Shown here: one piece after another, positions 1 through 7,279 of the stretch
Position numbering within the stretch: the first letter of the stretch is position 1
Layout: every line of letters starts with the position of its first letter
NCBI GenBank assembly: GCA_964475985.1
Contig: CAYYYP010000021.1
Coordinates: 1 to 53,957 of the forward strand
Source: CAYYYP01 sp964475985
GTDB taxonomy: Bacteria > Bdellovibrionota > UBA1018 > CAYHWW01
Length of the DNA stretch: 53,957 bases
Direction: 5' to 3'
Notes under the pieces: model-generated
The model's database searches: none
The model's input: only the letters and a program-made list of their open reading frames with translations
What the model was told of the DNA's origin: nothing
Made by a program: the position numbers and the translations under genes

Positions 1-21
1 CTCCACCCAGGAAGGGTGGAG
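1..21 (-). terminator. Possible terminator hairpin fused to the tRNA-Ser 3' end
   Basis: Positions 1-8 and 14-21 form a perfect 8-bp inverted repeat around a 5-nt loop. On the leftward strand its 5' arm begins inside the tRNA, using the last acceptor base, the discriminator and CCA, and continues into the trailer. A U-run would have to lie left of the window, so terminator function is not proven. It could instead be a processing hairpin. Confidence 0.4.
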
Positions 22-106
22 GAGAGAGAGGGATTCGAACCCTCGAGCAGTTTTACCCGCTGCTCCCTTAGCAAGGGAGTGCCTTCGACCACTCGGCCAC
101 CTCTCC
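17..106 (-). tRNA. tRNA-Ser (anticodon GCU), CCA encoded
   Basis: Read leftward from 106, the sequence folds as a class II tRNA. It has a 7-bp acceptor stem (GGAGAGG with TCTCTCC, one G-U pair), a D arm, anticodon stem CTCCC/GGGAG around loop TTGCTAA (anticodon GCT), a long variable arm typical of Ser/Leu/Tyr tRNAs, and the T arm GAGGG-TTCGAAT-CCCTC. CCA is encoded at 19-17. The discriminator base reads T rather than the G usual for bacterial tRNA-Ser. Identity as Ser rests on the anticodon and the long variable arm. Confidence 0.96.
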
Positions 107-214
107 GCCAACACGTCAAAAGGGTTACCTCGAACTTTATATTTTAATCAAGTAGAGTTTTTGGAAGGTGCAGGTCGCGAAATCAGGAAAACTAGATGCC
201 CGTTTTACTAGAAA

Positions 215-628
215 TTAGTGACGTCTTTTTGCAGGGGGAGATTTTTTCTTTGCGGCGACGGCGCCATGATGGGCCGCGGCAGATTTCTTAGATTCACTCA
301 CTTTGGAGCGTTCATCTTCCATCTTTTGAATGTCCACCACGACATTGCCTAGCTTGGTAACCAATGACTTCATTTGGCTGATCTCAAAGTTCGCTTTACG
401 AAGATCGGTTTCAAGGCCTGTCACTTTTCTTTCCAGGTCGGTAGTCTTCGTTTCAACGGCTTCGAGTTGTTGCTGGGCCTGTTGGTTCTGCTTGCAACCA
501 GAAAGCGAAAGAGCACTGGCGAGGAAGGTCATCAGAAGAAGTCCTGAAGTGAAAAAGCGAAAAAGGGTAGGGTTCATAAATGATGGTTTGAGGTTCTTTT
601 TTGCAGATTCAGATGTTTTTAAGATCAT
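215..628 (-). CDS. Small coiled-coil lipoprotein (Lpp-like), unknown function
   Basis: 137 aa. A hydrophobic stretch (about residues 24-44) ends in the lipobox LSGC, so the mature protein should start at that Cys, be lipidated by Lgt and cleaved by LspA. It is followed by a heptad-rich segment (QQQLEAVETKTTDLERKV and on) predicted to form a coiled coil, then a Lys/Ala/Pro/His-rich basic tail. The tail recalls peptidoglycan-associated lipoproteins, but there is no recognisable C-terminal Lys motif as in Lpp. The ATG at 628 is preceded by a good Shine-Dalgarno sequence (AGGAG, then 4 nt). An internal ATG at 577 would shorten the N-region but has no ribosome binding site. Likely envelope-structural; exact role unknown. 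Confidence 0.8.
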   Translation of the reverse strand: MILKTSESAKKNLKPSFMNPTLFRFFTSGLLLMTFLASALSLSGCKQNQQAQQQLEAVETKTTDLERKVTGLETDLRKANFEISQMKSLVTKLGNVVVDIQKMEDERSKVSESKKSAAAHHGAVAAKKKSPPAKRRH

Positions 629-829
629 GTTTTCTCCTGGTGACGGGATCAGATAAAATGTTTAAGCCGTGTCTATATTTTGACATGCAAATTTAGACCA
701 GAAAACACCGTCCTAACGGTGGGTTACTTAAGCCGGTACCTTTTGCCTACCTGACCATGCCCGACAAAATCCCATTGAATTTTCTCCCATATCGGTCTAT
801 GCCCTGTGGATCTATCCAAAGTCGGTAAT
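629..829. other. Divergent intergenic spacer
   Basis: About 200 bp between the leftward lipoprotein gene and rightward tRNA-Arg. It holds a small hairpin (CACCG/CGGTG at 706-721) with A residues on its left side, which could terminate leftward transcription. It should also hold the promoters of both genes. I see no ORF. Confidence 0.5.
775..803 (+). promoter_or_regulatory. Possible sigma70 promoter of tRNA-Arg
   Basis: TTGAAT at 775-780 and TATGCC at 798-803 are separated by 17 bp. Transcription would start about 20 bp before the mature tRNA at 830. The -10 match is weak, so this is tentative. Confidence 0.3.
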
Positions 830-907
830 GCGCCCGTAGCTCAGTTGGATTAGAGCGGTTGACTACGGATCAACAGGTCGGAGGTTCGAACCCTTCCGGG
901 CGCGCCA
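830..907 (+). tRNA. tRNA-Arg (anticodon ACG), CCA encoded
   Basis: Acceptor stem GCGCCCG pairs with CGGGCGC, followed by discriminator G and an encoded CCA at 905-907. The D arm contains AGCTCAGTTGGATTAGAGC. The anticodon stem GTTGA/TCAAC encloses CTACGGA (anticodon ACG, probably converted to ICG by TadA). The T arm is GGAGG-TTCGAAC-CCTTC. Its last 18 bp (887-904) recur at both ends of the structured element downstream. Confidence 0.97.
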
Positions 908-921
908 CTTAAAAAAGCATA

Positions 922-947
922 GCCACAAAGCCGTAAGGGTTTGTGGC
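922..947 (+). terminator. Hairpin downstream of tRNA-Arg, weak terminator
   Basis: GCCACAAA (922-929) pairs with TTTGTGGC (940-947), an 8-bp perfect stem with a 10-nt loop, followed by GTCTTAGTTT. The stem is clear but the T-run is interrupted. A run of A on the left would give a leftward U-run, so it may act in both directions. Confidence 0.5.
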
Positions 948-1000
948 GTCTTAGTTTAAAAACAAAATATTAAACAAATAGAAAAAGTAGATAGAAGCCT

Positions 1001-1189
1001 CGCGCCCGGGAGGGTTCGAAGCCCGGAGAGCGCCGGGTGCCCGCTTGCGGGCAGCGATGATGGGAAGCGAGGCACGAGCCGAGCTTCGGACAGTGCTACA
1101 GCACTGTTCCGTAGCAGGATGCGGAGGAAACGGGCCTGTCCGCGCAGCGCGATAGCGCGGAGACGGATAGGCGAACCCTTCCGGGCGCG
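1001..1189. repeat. Structured element with terminal inverted repeats copied from the tRNA-Arg 3' end
   Basis: The right end (1172-1189) is an exact 18-bp copy of tRNA-Arg bases 887-904 (second half of the T arm, acceptor and discriminator). The left end (1001-1018) is its reverse complement with one mismatch. The GC-rich interior holds at least four perfect small hairpins: CCCGG/CCGGG (1022-1037), TGCCCG/CGGGCA (1038-1053), CAGTGC/GCACTG (1091-1106) and TCCGCGC/GCGCGGA (1139-1161). A transcript could fold as a closing stem around several hairpins. The element lies between the tRNA and the 3' end of the leftward gene ending at 1197. The open frame across it reads like a by-product of GC-rich repeats. 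It may be a MITE-like or REP/BIME-like element using the tRNA tail as its ends; no transposase or integrase is nearby. Confidence 0.8.
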
Positions 1190-1196
1190 ACCTAGT

Positions 1197-2264
1197 TCAA
1201 AACGCAATTCCCGAACCCAATGCTAATCCAAAGTTGGCCCGTTCACTCAAAAACGTATTTGAGTTTTGCCGTTGGTATTCTCCGAACAGTCCTAACTCAA
1301 GAAAGCTAGACCCAAATCTTCGTCGCAGGAAAGTCTGACCATAACCACTCCAACCCCAGTCGATATTAACCCCGTCCCCATTTATCGGTGCGAGTGCAGC
1401 AAACTGAGCTTCCGCACCCCACAAGTATTTTTCAGAGTCCAAAATTGGGGTAGCTGCCCCAAGATATGCTTTCGGGGCCCACTTCGAATACAGCTGAAAA
1501 GAAGAAGAAGTAAGGCTCCGCAAGTAAAATTCATTCGCGTAACCCGCGCCGACTTTTAGGGTCATAATAAAGTTGCGGTCTTGCGCCGCAGCAATGGGAT
1601 AAAAATGAAGTTCCTCTGAGATTTCAGCCCGCAAAAGAGAAGGTTGCTGTAGCTGGACCCGCTGAACACCACTTGAAAACTTAGAACTTAAAAATTTTAT
1701 CCTGGTCCCCAGGCCAAATCTTTTCGAAAGGGAATGATCTAATTTTAATTTAACCCCGAAAGAAAGATCTGATGTGGTTCTGGCCTGCGCGCCGGAGGTG
1801 CGATTGGTAAAAACCAACTTCCATGCGTCCAAAATAAAAGCTGCCGAAAGAGTTTTATACAGTTGAACTTCAGGCTTCTCTGGAGACGTAGTGACCATTG
1901 GCGCAGGTAGATCAGTCGTTGCTGTTTGCAACTGATTCTGTACTAGATCGGCAGGCGGGTGAATTGGCAGCAATACCTTCGTATTTGGAATCAGGACGTC
2001 AGCTTTTCCTGAGAGTTTCGGATTCAGCTTAAGAGTTTGCTTCACAGCGCCCTTTTTCCCCCAAAGGCGTATGGCCCCTCTGCTCAAAGAATGAATGACT
2101 TCACCTAATTCATCACCTTCGCGGACGATGTACTCAAGGCCTGGGGAATCAAGTGGTTCACAAGGGCGCTCTGGCGAACAAGGCTCCGCATATGTTGAGC
2201 GCATCAGCTGTCCCAGTATGAAAAATAAAATAAATTTATGTATCCGTTGCGTTGGAAAATTCAG
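1197..2264 (-). CDS. LysM-like plus outer-membrane beta-barrel protein with non-canonical start
   Basis: The first in-frame ATG (2204) gives 335 aa beginning MRSTYAEPC, but codons upstream of it encode the rest of a signal peptide (KFILFFILGQLMRSTYA, then EPCS). The ORF upstream to the stop at 2298 contains no in-frame ATG, GTG or TTG. The best start is CTG at 2264-2262, placed 9 nt after the Shine-Dalgarno sequence GGAAGG. Mature residues 1-65 look LysM-like (YIVREGDELGEVIHSL, later LNPKL and LIPNTKVLLP). A Pro/Thr-rich linker leads to a C-terminal domain of alternating strands ending in a terminal Phe (GSGIAF), as in BAM-assembled barrels. It probably binds peptidoglycan from an outer-membrane anchor. 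The fold is well supported by pattern; the function is not known. Confidence 0.7.
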   Translation of the reverse strand: MNFPTQRIHKFILFFILGQLMRSTYAEPCSPERPCEPLDSPGLEYIVREGDELGEVIHSLSRGAIRLWGKKGAVKQTLKLNPKLSGKADVLIPNTKVLLPIHPPADLVQNQLQTATTDLPAPMVTTSPEKPEVQLYKTLSAAFILDAWKLVFTNRTSGAQARTTSDLSFGVKLKLDHSLSKRFGLGTRIKFLSSKFSSGVQRVQLQQPSLLRAEISEELHFYPIAAAQDRNFIMTLKVGAGYANEFYLRSLTSSSFQLYSKWAPKAYLGAATPILDSEKYLWGAEAQFAALAPINGDGVNIDWGWSGYGQTFLRRRFGSSFLELGLFGEYQRQNSNTFLSERANFGLALGSGIAF

Positions 2265-2343
2265 ACGCTTGTGCCTTCCTAAAAATATCGTGAGCTTTTA
2301 GTATAGGCTTAAATTACGGAAAATACGACTGGGAAAAAATCCC

Positions 2344-2898
2344 CTAGTGACTTCCTTTCGTGTCCATCTCTTTAATATCTTTTAAGACTTCAGATGCATG
2401 GGCTTCAGGCGAGACATCCTTGTAGTTTTTAAAAATTTTCCCTTCACGATCGATGAGTATGCTTTCTCGTTTGTGCAGACCCACCACCGGATAAAGTTCT
2501 ATCCCCATGGCCTTTGCAACCTGACCGTCTTCGTCTACGAGCAGGTCAAAAGGTAGATTATGTTTCTTGCGGAATTTTTGGTGGCTTTGCGCATCTTGCC
2601 TTGAGACGCCTAAAATTACGGCGCCGGCCTTGGCGAACTGGTCGTAATAGTCACGGAGCAAACATGCTTCCTTCGTGCAGCCCGGAGTATCATCCTTAGG
2701 GTAGAAATAAACTAAGATCGGTTTACCGCGGAGGGCTTTGAGATTTACTTCTTTGCCATCCTGATTCATGGCCTTAATTTCCGGCAAGGTGTCTCCGGGT
2801 TTCAATGCAAAAGAATTAGATCCGAAAAGCCCAGATAAAAGAGAAATCATGATAATTGCCACCTTTCGAAGACATCGTGAAAACCGCATGGCTTTCAT
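2344..2898 (-). CDS. Exported peroxiredoxin, PrxQ/BCP type
   Basis: 184 aa of the AhpC/TSA thioredoxin-fold family, reducing hydroperoxides through a peroxidatic Cys. The motif DDTPGCTKEAC puts the peroxidatic Cys at residue 74 and a second Cys at 79, the PrxQ/BCP spacing for an intramolecular disulfide. An N-terminal segment (residues 1-31: basic, hydrophobic, then NSFA) looks like a signal peptide, so it should act in the periplasm, whereas most BCPs are cytoplasmic. Two in-frame ATGs three codons apart (residues 1 and 4) are both possible starts; neither has a strong Shine-Dalgarno. It lies 44 bp downstream of the small exported protein gene and may be cotranscribed. No thioredoxin partner is adjacent, though a TlpA-like protein lies 3 kb away. 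Confidence 0.9.
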   Translation of the reverse strand: MKAMRFSRCLRKVAIIMISLLSGLFGSNSFALKPGDTLPEIKAMNQDGKEVNLKALRGKPILVYFYPKDDTPGCTKEACLLRDYYDQFAKAGAVILGVSRQDAQSHQKFRKKHNLPFDLLVDEDGQVAKAMGIELYPVVGLHKRESILIDREGKIFKNYKDVSPEAHASEVLKDIKEMDTKGSH

Positions 2899-2942
2899 TT
2901 ACAAACTGGTGGAGGGTGGCGTCAACCCGCGGCGCGAAATGT

Positions 2943-3224
2943 TTAATTCTGGATCCTTTGCTCGAGACGCTCAACTAATTTTTCGGCACCATCGATGTCC
3001 TTAAATTTCAGGGCTACAGAGAGTGCAACGAGCTGGTTTTGTGGCAATGAGATTTTTTTGTGAGCATCTAAGCTAAAGATTTTTGAAGCGCGGGTTTGTA
3101 ATGAGGCTTCGCGAAGGTTGGAAGCGCTTTGCAGGTTATCGCTCAATCCATAAGTAGCCAATGCGCTTACTCCAAAGATGAAAATCAAAGATAAGATTGG
3201 AAATAAATATTTAAAGTTTTTCAT
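2943..3224 (-). CDS. Small exported protein, unknown
   Basis: 93 aa. Residues 1-24 form a signal peptide (KNFK, then LFPILSLIFIFGVSALA). The mature part, about 70 residues, is Leu/Ala/Lys-rich and probably helical, with no Cys and no motif I recognise. The start ATG at 3224 has GGAG upstream at good spacing. It precedes the peroxiredoxin gene in the same direction. It may be a small periplasmic helical protein. Confidence 0.65.
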   Translation of the reverse strand: MKNFKYLFPILSLIFIFGVSALATYGLSDNLQSASNLREASLQTRASKIFSLDAHKKISLPQNQLVALSVALKFKDIDGAEKLVERLEQRIQN

Positions 3225-3464
3225 CCGTTGGTCTCCTCGAGCTTATATAAAGCAAGCCCGATGCCAGTTTGAGCACATAAAATAACTTAATAAAAACAGA
3301 TACTAAGGATGGATTCAGGTCGATGGATGTGTCAACGAAACGCCGGCTGTACAAGCTCTGAAATGTGTCAATTGAGACGCACGGGCACTAGCTCGAGTTC
3401 AGCAAATCTCTTTGACGTGATGTTCCAATGTTGGGAGAAGTAAGCTCCGGAGGTTTTTATTCAT
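3225..3464. other. Divergent regulatory spacer with a direct repeat
   Basis: This 240-bp region separates the leftward small exported protein from the rightward outer-membrane protein. ATGTGTCAA followed by a related GA(A/G)ACGC occurs twice, at 3327-3343 and 3363-3380, in the same orientation and 36 bp apart. This could be a paired regulator site. The rightward gene has GGAGG just before 3465. I see no ORF here. Confidence 0.4.
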
Positions 3465-4151
3465 ATGTTTCGATCAAAGAATTTTTCATTTTTTATTGGT
3501 GGCGCTCTCGCTATCGCTGGTTCTTTAACGGTGTCTGAAAACGTCAGTCATGCGGTGAAAAAAACTACGCATGTCACGACCACAACAAATCAAAGCCATA
3601 CCCATACCCAAACTGAAACCCCAGTGGCGGGAGATGGTAAGTTTTTAACTCCTTCCGAGAGCGACGCGACAGGCTATCGCTTCCGAAGTGACATCGTTCC
3701 CCCCATTACCCGTGGTCATTGGCAAGTTGGCGGCGAAATCACGTTTTCCAATTTTTGGTATCAAAGCTTTAGCCGCCTAGATTTCTCGGTAGATATGCCA
3801 GTGGAATATTTCATCATGGATTATCTCTCGGTCGGCGGCACAGTCGGTTTGTCCCACACGAGTCTGAGTCCGGGGTTGTCCGGAACTAACGGGAGCTTTG
3901 GCCCGTCCGCTACGGTTTATTTTTGGAAAGATGGTCCACTCGTAGCCTACGGAAGTTTGAAAGCAACCTATCTTTTCTTGGATTATGCAGAAGATGCAAT
4001 TGCGCTCACTCCCGCAGTGGGTGCTCGTTATTTCCTCACCTCATCCGTGGCCGCTGGGCCCGAGTTGAGTTTCACCCATAACTTCGGTATGGGCACTCGG
4101 CATGCTTCCAATGGAATCGCCATCGGTGCTACCTTCTCGCTTTTCCTTTAA
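3465..4151 (+). CDS. Outer-membrane beta-barrel protein with His/Thr-rich N-terminus
   Basis: 228 aa. The signal peptide covers about residues 1-30 (ending VSHA). The mature N-terminus is rich in Thr, His and Gln (NQSHTHTQTET), a possible metal-binding or flexible segment. The remainder is a series of amphipathic strands with many aromatic and Gly residues, ending in Leu-Phe-Leu, consistent with an 8- to 10-strand OmpA/OmpW-like barrel. No enzymatic motif is seen. GGAGG lies upstream of the ATG. It converges on glpK with a 1-nt gap and no obvious terminator between. Confidence 0.75.
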   Translation: MFRSKNFSFFIGGALAIAGSLTVSENVSHAVKKTTHVTTTTNQSHTHTQTETPVAGDGKFLTPSESDATGYRFRSDIVPPITRGHWQVGGEITFSNFWYQSFSRLDFSVDMPVEYFIMDYLSVGGTVGLSHTSLSPGLSGTNGSFGPSATVYFWKDGPLVAYGSLKATYLFLDYAEDAIALTPAVGARYFLTSSVAAGPELSFTHNFGMGTRHASNGIAIGATFSLFL

Positions 4152-4152
4152 G

Positions 4153-5724
4153 CTAAATACTTAGTTTAAATTCTCGTGTCGCTCCCACGGCTTGCTTCCA
4201 TGAAGCCAGCCAGTGGGAGCGAGCATGGGCGTTCATTTTTGGATGAAACTCTTGCGCACTTTTTTTCTGAGCATCCAAGTCCTTTAGCGCGAGTTTCACC
4301 TCGGATAGTGACTTAAAAAGTCCAGCCCCTAGCCCTGCGATCAGCGCTGCTCCTAGGGATGTTGTTTCTACATTCGAAGAGCGGCTAATGGTGCAACCTA
4401 AGGTTTCGGCCTGAAGCTGCATGAGTAAATTATTTTTTGATGCTCCACCATCAACTCTAAGACGAGCAAGCGGTTGTTTCATATCTTTTTGCATCGCCGT
4501 CAAAATATCGGCATTAATGAATGCAATCCCTTCTAAAACCGCGCGGCAAAGGTGTTCTCGTTGAGAACCGCGAGTCAGGCCTAAGAATGAGCCACGGGCT
4601 TCGGAATCCCAATAGGGCGTACCAAGTCCCACTAGGGCAGGAACGAAAAACACTCCTTCGCTAGAGCTCACTTTTTTTGCAAGACCTTCTATTTCTCGTG
4701 CGGTCTTAAAAAATCCAAGACCATCCCTTAACCATTGCACGCAAGCGCCGGCTGCGAACGCAGAACCCTCTAATGCATAGCAAACTCCGGAATCTAAATT
4801 CCACGCCACGGTAGTCAATTGTTTGTACCCTGAACGAACCATTTTTTTCCCAGTGTTAGTTAGAATAAACGAACCCGTGCCATAGGTGCATTTGGCTTCG
4901 CCAACTTCGAAGCAGCCCTGGCCAAACAACGCGGCCTGTTGATCACCTAATACTCCAGTGATGGGAATACCGTCGGGCAAAATCGAAACATTTTTGGTTT
5001 TGCCAAACGCTTCCGGGCCCGCGCTCAAAGAAATTTTTGGTAGGATTTGTTTCGGCACATTGAAAAGTTTAAGGAGTTCTTCATCCCAATCTAAAGTTTT
5101 AATATTGAAGAGCAGAGTGCGACAAGCGTTTGAGGGTTCCGTAACGTGGAGGCCGGCCGTGAGTTTAGCCACTAAAAAACTTTCAATCGTACCGGCAGCT
5201 ATAACATCTGAAGAATACTTTTTAAGGAGCCCCGGTAAGAGCAACGCCATTTTTGTTCCGCTGAAATAAGGATCCAAAAGTAACCCAGTTTTTTCGGTGA
5301 TCAGGCCTTCGAGGTTCTGATTTTTCAGCTTTTGACACGCAGTGCTAGTGCGGCGATCCTGCCAAACCACCGCATTGCATAATGGTTTCAGGGTTTTCTT
5401 ATGCCAAAAACAAACGGTTTCTCTTTGATTGGTGATGCCGATGGCCGTAATTTTTTTTCCGGGCACTTTACTTATTTTCAGCACCTGCTTGACTGAAGTA
5501 AGGACGGAGTCCCAAATTTCATTCAAATCATGTTCAACCCATCCTGGCTTAGGGAAGTGTTGGGGAAACTCCACGTTCGAGGAGGCAAGGATTTTCGGGG
5601 CAAGCTGCGGGCTGCGGGAATTTGCAGTCAAGCTTAAGATTGTGGCGGTGGTGCCGGTAGTGCCTTGATCGATGGCAAGAATATATTGAACTAGTTTAGC
5701 GCGTGCATTCGATTTGAGGGCCAT
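4153..5724 (-). CDS. glpK: Glycerol kinase
   Basis: FGGY-family kinase that phosphorylates glycerol to sn-glycerol 3-phosphate in the cytoplasm. The N-terminal phosphate-binding loop AIDQGTTGTT, the glycerol-contact region with RRTS, GVLGDQQAALFGQ in the middle and DGGASKNNLLMQLQAETLG near the C-terminus are all typical. The frame is open to 5799, but that would overlap the upstream pilin-like gene. The ATG at 5724 gives about 523 aa, close to the usual length, with 11 residues before YILAIDQG. Another ATG at 5769 directly follows the pilin stop and cannot be excluded. No glpF or glpD is in the window, so it may use host- or phospholipid-derived glycerol. Confidence 0.95.
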   Translation of the reverse strand: MALKSNARAKLVQYILAIDQGTTGTTATILSLTANSRSPQLAPKILASSNVEFPQHFPKPGWVEHDLNEIWDSVLTSVKQVLKISKVPGKKITAIGITNQRETVCFWHKKTLKPLCNAVVWQDRRTSTACQKLKNQNLEGLITEKTGLLLDPYFSGTKMALLLPGLLKKYSSDVIAAGTIESFLVAKLTAGLHVTEPSNACRTLLFNIKTLDWDEELLKLFNVPKQILPKISLSAGPEAFGKTKNVSILPDGIPITGVLGDQQAALFGQGCFEVGEAKCTYGTGSFILTNTGKKMVRSGYKQLTTVAWNLDSGVCYALEGSAFAAGACVQWLRDGLGFFKTAREIEGLAKKVSSSEGVFFVPALVGLGTPYWDSEARGSFLGLTRGSQREHLCRAVLEGIAFINADILTAMQKDMKQPLARLRVDGGASKNNLLMQLQAETLGCTISRSSNVETTSLGAALIAGLGAGLFKSLSEVKLALKDLDAQKKSAQEFHPKMNAHARSHWLASWKQAVGATREFKLSI

Positions 5725-5771
5725 GCCCTCTGATACCGCCGAATGACTTAACAGGCCAGCGCCGTGCATCC

Positions 5772-5987
5772 CTATTCGAAACCCGGCGGGGTTGCACAAT
5801 CTTTACAGGCGCTGGCAATCTCTTTGCCTAGCTGAAACCAGAATGTTTTCAGTCGCGAAGTTAAAACCCTTTGCGTCATCACGGAGATCCCGATCACAAT
5901 GACTAAAAGAAGAACATATTCTAAAAGCGCTTGCCCGCGGGTTGCATCGGAGATGGCACGAGTCCGTGTTTTTTGAGATGATCTCAC
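5772..5987 (-). CDS. Flp/Fap-type pilin-like protein
   Basis: 71 aa. A basic leader (RSSQKTRTRAISDATRG) is followed by QALLEYVLLLVIVIGISVM, a class IVb/Flp prepilin signal: Gly before the cleavage site, Glu at mature position 5, then a hydrophobic helix. The short C-terminus contains two Cys (CKDC). The start is GTG at 5987 with no strong Shine-Dalgarno. No tad/cpa secretion genes, prepilin peptidase or TadE genes are in the window, so it is an orphan and may use apparatus encoded elsewhere. It lies directly upstream of glpK in the same direction and is divergent from the TlpA-like gene. Confidence 0.75.
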   Translation of the reverse strand: MRSSQKTRTRAISDATRGQALLEYVLLLVIVIGISVMTQRVLTSRLKTFWFQLGKEIASACKDCATPPGFE

Positions 5988-6023
5988 AAATCTATTGTAG
6001 AGCAGAGAGAGAGGACCTGATAC

Positions 6024-6614
6024 TTGGCAAAAATTTCCCCTGCAACAAAAACACTTTTAGGAAAAATTCTCGCGCTTCTTGGTTTAGCCTCCGTGGTCAT
6101 GAGCATCGTGATGGCTTTTATGGATCAGAAAAAACCAAAACCTACCGAAAGTTCGGGTCATCTTTCTTCATCAACTGAACCCGGAGCTGTCACCTTACCT
6201 ATCGTGACGCTGCGCAATGTCATCACAAAGAGCGAGTTCTCTACGGATAATTTAAAGGGTAAAGTTGTTTTATTGAATTTTTGGGCCAGTTGGTGCGAGG
6301 CCTGCATCGAGGAAATGCCATCTATCGTTAAGCTCAACACCGCTTTGCGAGATAAGGGTTTTGAGATTCTATCGATAAATTTGGACGACAACCCGGAAAA
6401 AACTATCCCCCAAGTAGTGGACGAGCTCAAAATGAACTTTCCTGTGTATAATGATTCTAATGAGGCCCTTGCGAAGACCTTTCAAGTCGTTGCACTGCCT
6501 CTGACGGTGATTCTTGACCGACAACTTAATGTCGTTCGTAAAGAAAGTGGAGCACGGGATTGGGCATCAGACGACACCATCAGGGAACTTCAAAGTATCA
6601 TAGGGACCCCATAG
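6024..6614 (+). CDS. TlpA/ResA-like membrane-anchored thiol-disulfide oxidoreductase
   Basis: 196 aa. An N-terminal hydrophobic segment (about residues 11-33) acts as a membrane anchor or signal, and the thioredoxin-fold domain faces the periplasm. The active site WASWCEACIEEMPS places the redox Cys at 91 and 94, followed by a cis-Pro region (VVALPLTVILD). The family reduces disulfides for cytochrome c maturation or for periplasmic peroxiredoxins. The start is TTG at 6024, with AGAGGA upstream. Its 3' end overlaps the longest reading of the following PAP2 gene, suggesting cotranscription. Confidence 0.88.
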   Translation: MAKISPATKTLLGKILALLGLASVVMSIVMAFMDQKKPKPTESSGHLSSSTEPGAVTLPIVTLRNVITKSEFSTDNLKGKVVLLNFWASWCEACIEEMPSIVKLNTALRDKGFEILSINLDDNPEKTIPQVVDELKMNFPVYNDSNEALAKTFQVVALPLTVILDRQLNVVRKESGARDWASDDTIRELQSIIGTP

Positions 6615-7279
6615 TATTAACGGGACCCATCACCTTAGAAAATCGCATTGCCGCCTTCTTCATTGGCGCGATCGGTTTCATTCTCGCCTACGGCATACCA
6701 AATCGATTTCAATTTTACGTGCCACGGTACCTGACGTTGACGTCCATTGACCTCGCGGTGCCGCTAGTGCCATGGACAATATATATTTACACCAGTGAAT
6801 ACATATTTTTCCTCGTGGCTTATCTTCTGGTCACTACAGAGGAGAACTACAACCGGTACCTATGGTCATTGGCCGCCGTCGTTTTAGCGAGCAGCGCATT
6901 CTTCATGTTTTTCCCAACGACTTATCCCCGTTTTGATTATCCGATACCTTCGGGTACGCATCCGTTTTTCGCGGTGCCTTTTGAATACATGCGTCAAATT
7001 GATAATCCTACCTGCTCATTCCCATCTCTGCATGTCAGCGCTTGTTTTGTGACGGCAATGGTCTTTCTAAAGGAGAGTCGTAAGAAGTTCATCGGCATGA
7101 TGATCTGGGCGGTGCTTATTGCACTTTCCACGCTCACTACGAAACAGCACTATTTAGCCGACGTGATCTCCGGCTTTTTCCTCGCCATGATCTCAACCTA
7201 TATTTTTATACTAAGAGCTCGGTACAAAAGCCCGGATGCGTCATTTCTGCGATTAAGGATTGGTAACTGGGGCAATTGA
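6560..7279 (+). CDS. PAP2-family membrane phosphatase
   Basis: About 239 aa or less, with five to six hydrophobic segments. Two of the three PAP2 signature blocks are clear: CSFPSLHVSA (PSGH-like with the catalytic His) and KQHYLADV (the second catalytic His with Asp four residues on). The family dephosphorylates phosphatidic acid, undecaprenyl pyrophosphate or other lipid phosphates at the membrane; the substrate cannot be told. The first block (K-x6-RP) is poorly conserved. The start is uncertain: the open frame begins inside the TlpA gene from a TTG, and there is no ATG before about residue 120. The first 20 or so residues may be untranslated. Its 3' end overlaps the 3' end of hutI by 74 bp, convergently. 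Confidence 0.8.
   Translation: MGIRRHHQGTSKYHRDPIVLTGPITLENRIAAFFIGAIGFILAYGIPNRFQFYVPRYLTLTSIDLAVPLVPWTIYIYTSEYIFFLVAYLLVTTEENYNRYLWSLAAVVLASSAFFMFFPTTYPRFDYPIPSGTHPFFAVPFEYMRQIDNPTCSFPSLHVSACFVTAMVFLKESRKKFIGMMIWAVLIALSTLTTKQHYLADVISGFFLAMISTYIFILRARYKSPDASFLRLRIGNWGN

Noticed and set aside
330..656. Rightward 108-aa ORF opposite the lipoprotein gene
   Set aside because: Antisense to a gene with lipobox and strong Shine-Dalgarno; no signal or motif of its own.
956..1207. Leftward 83-aa ORF across the structured element
   Set aside because: It lies inside inverted repeats and hairpins, is Arg/Leu/Ser-rich with no ribosome binding site, and overlaps the end of the beta-barrel gene. Best read as a by-product of the repeat.
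4153..5799. Longest reading of glpK, starting at 5799
   Set aside because: It would overlap the pilin-like gene and add residues absent from other glycerol kinases; the start at 5724 fits better.
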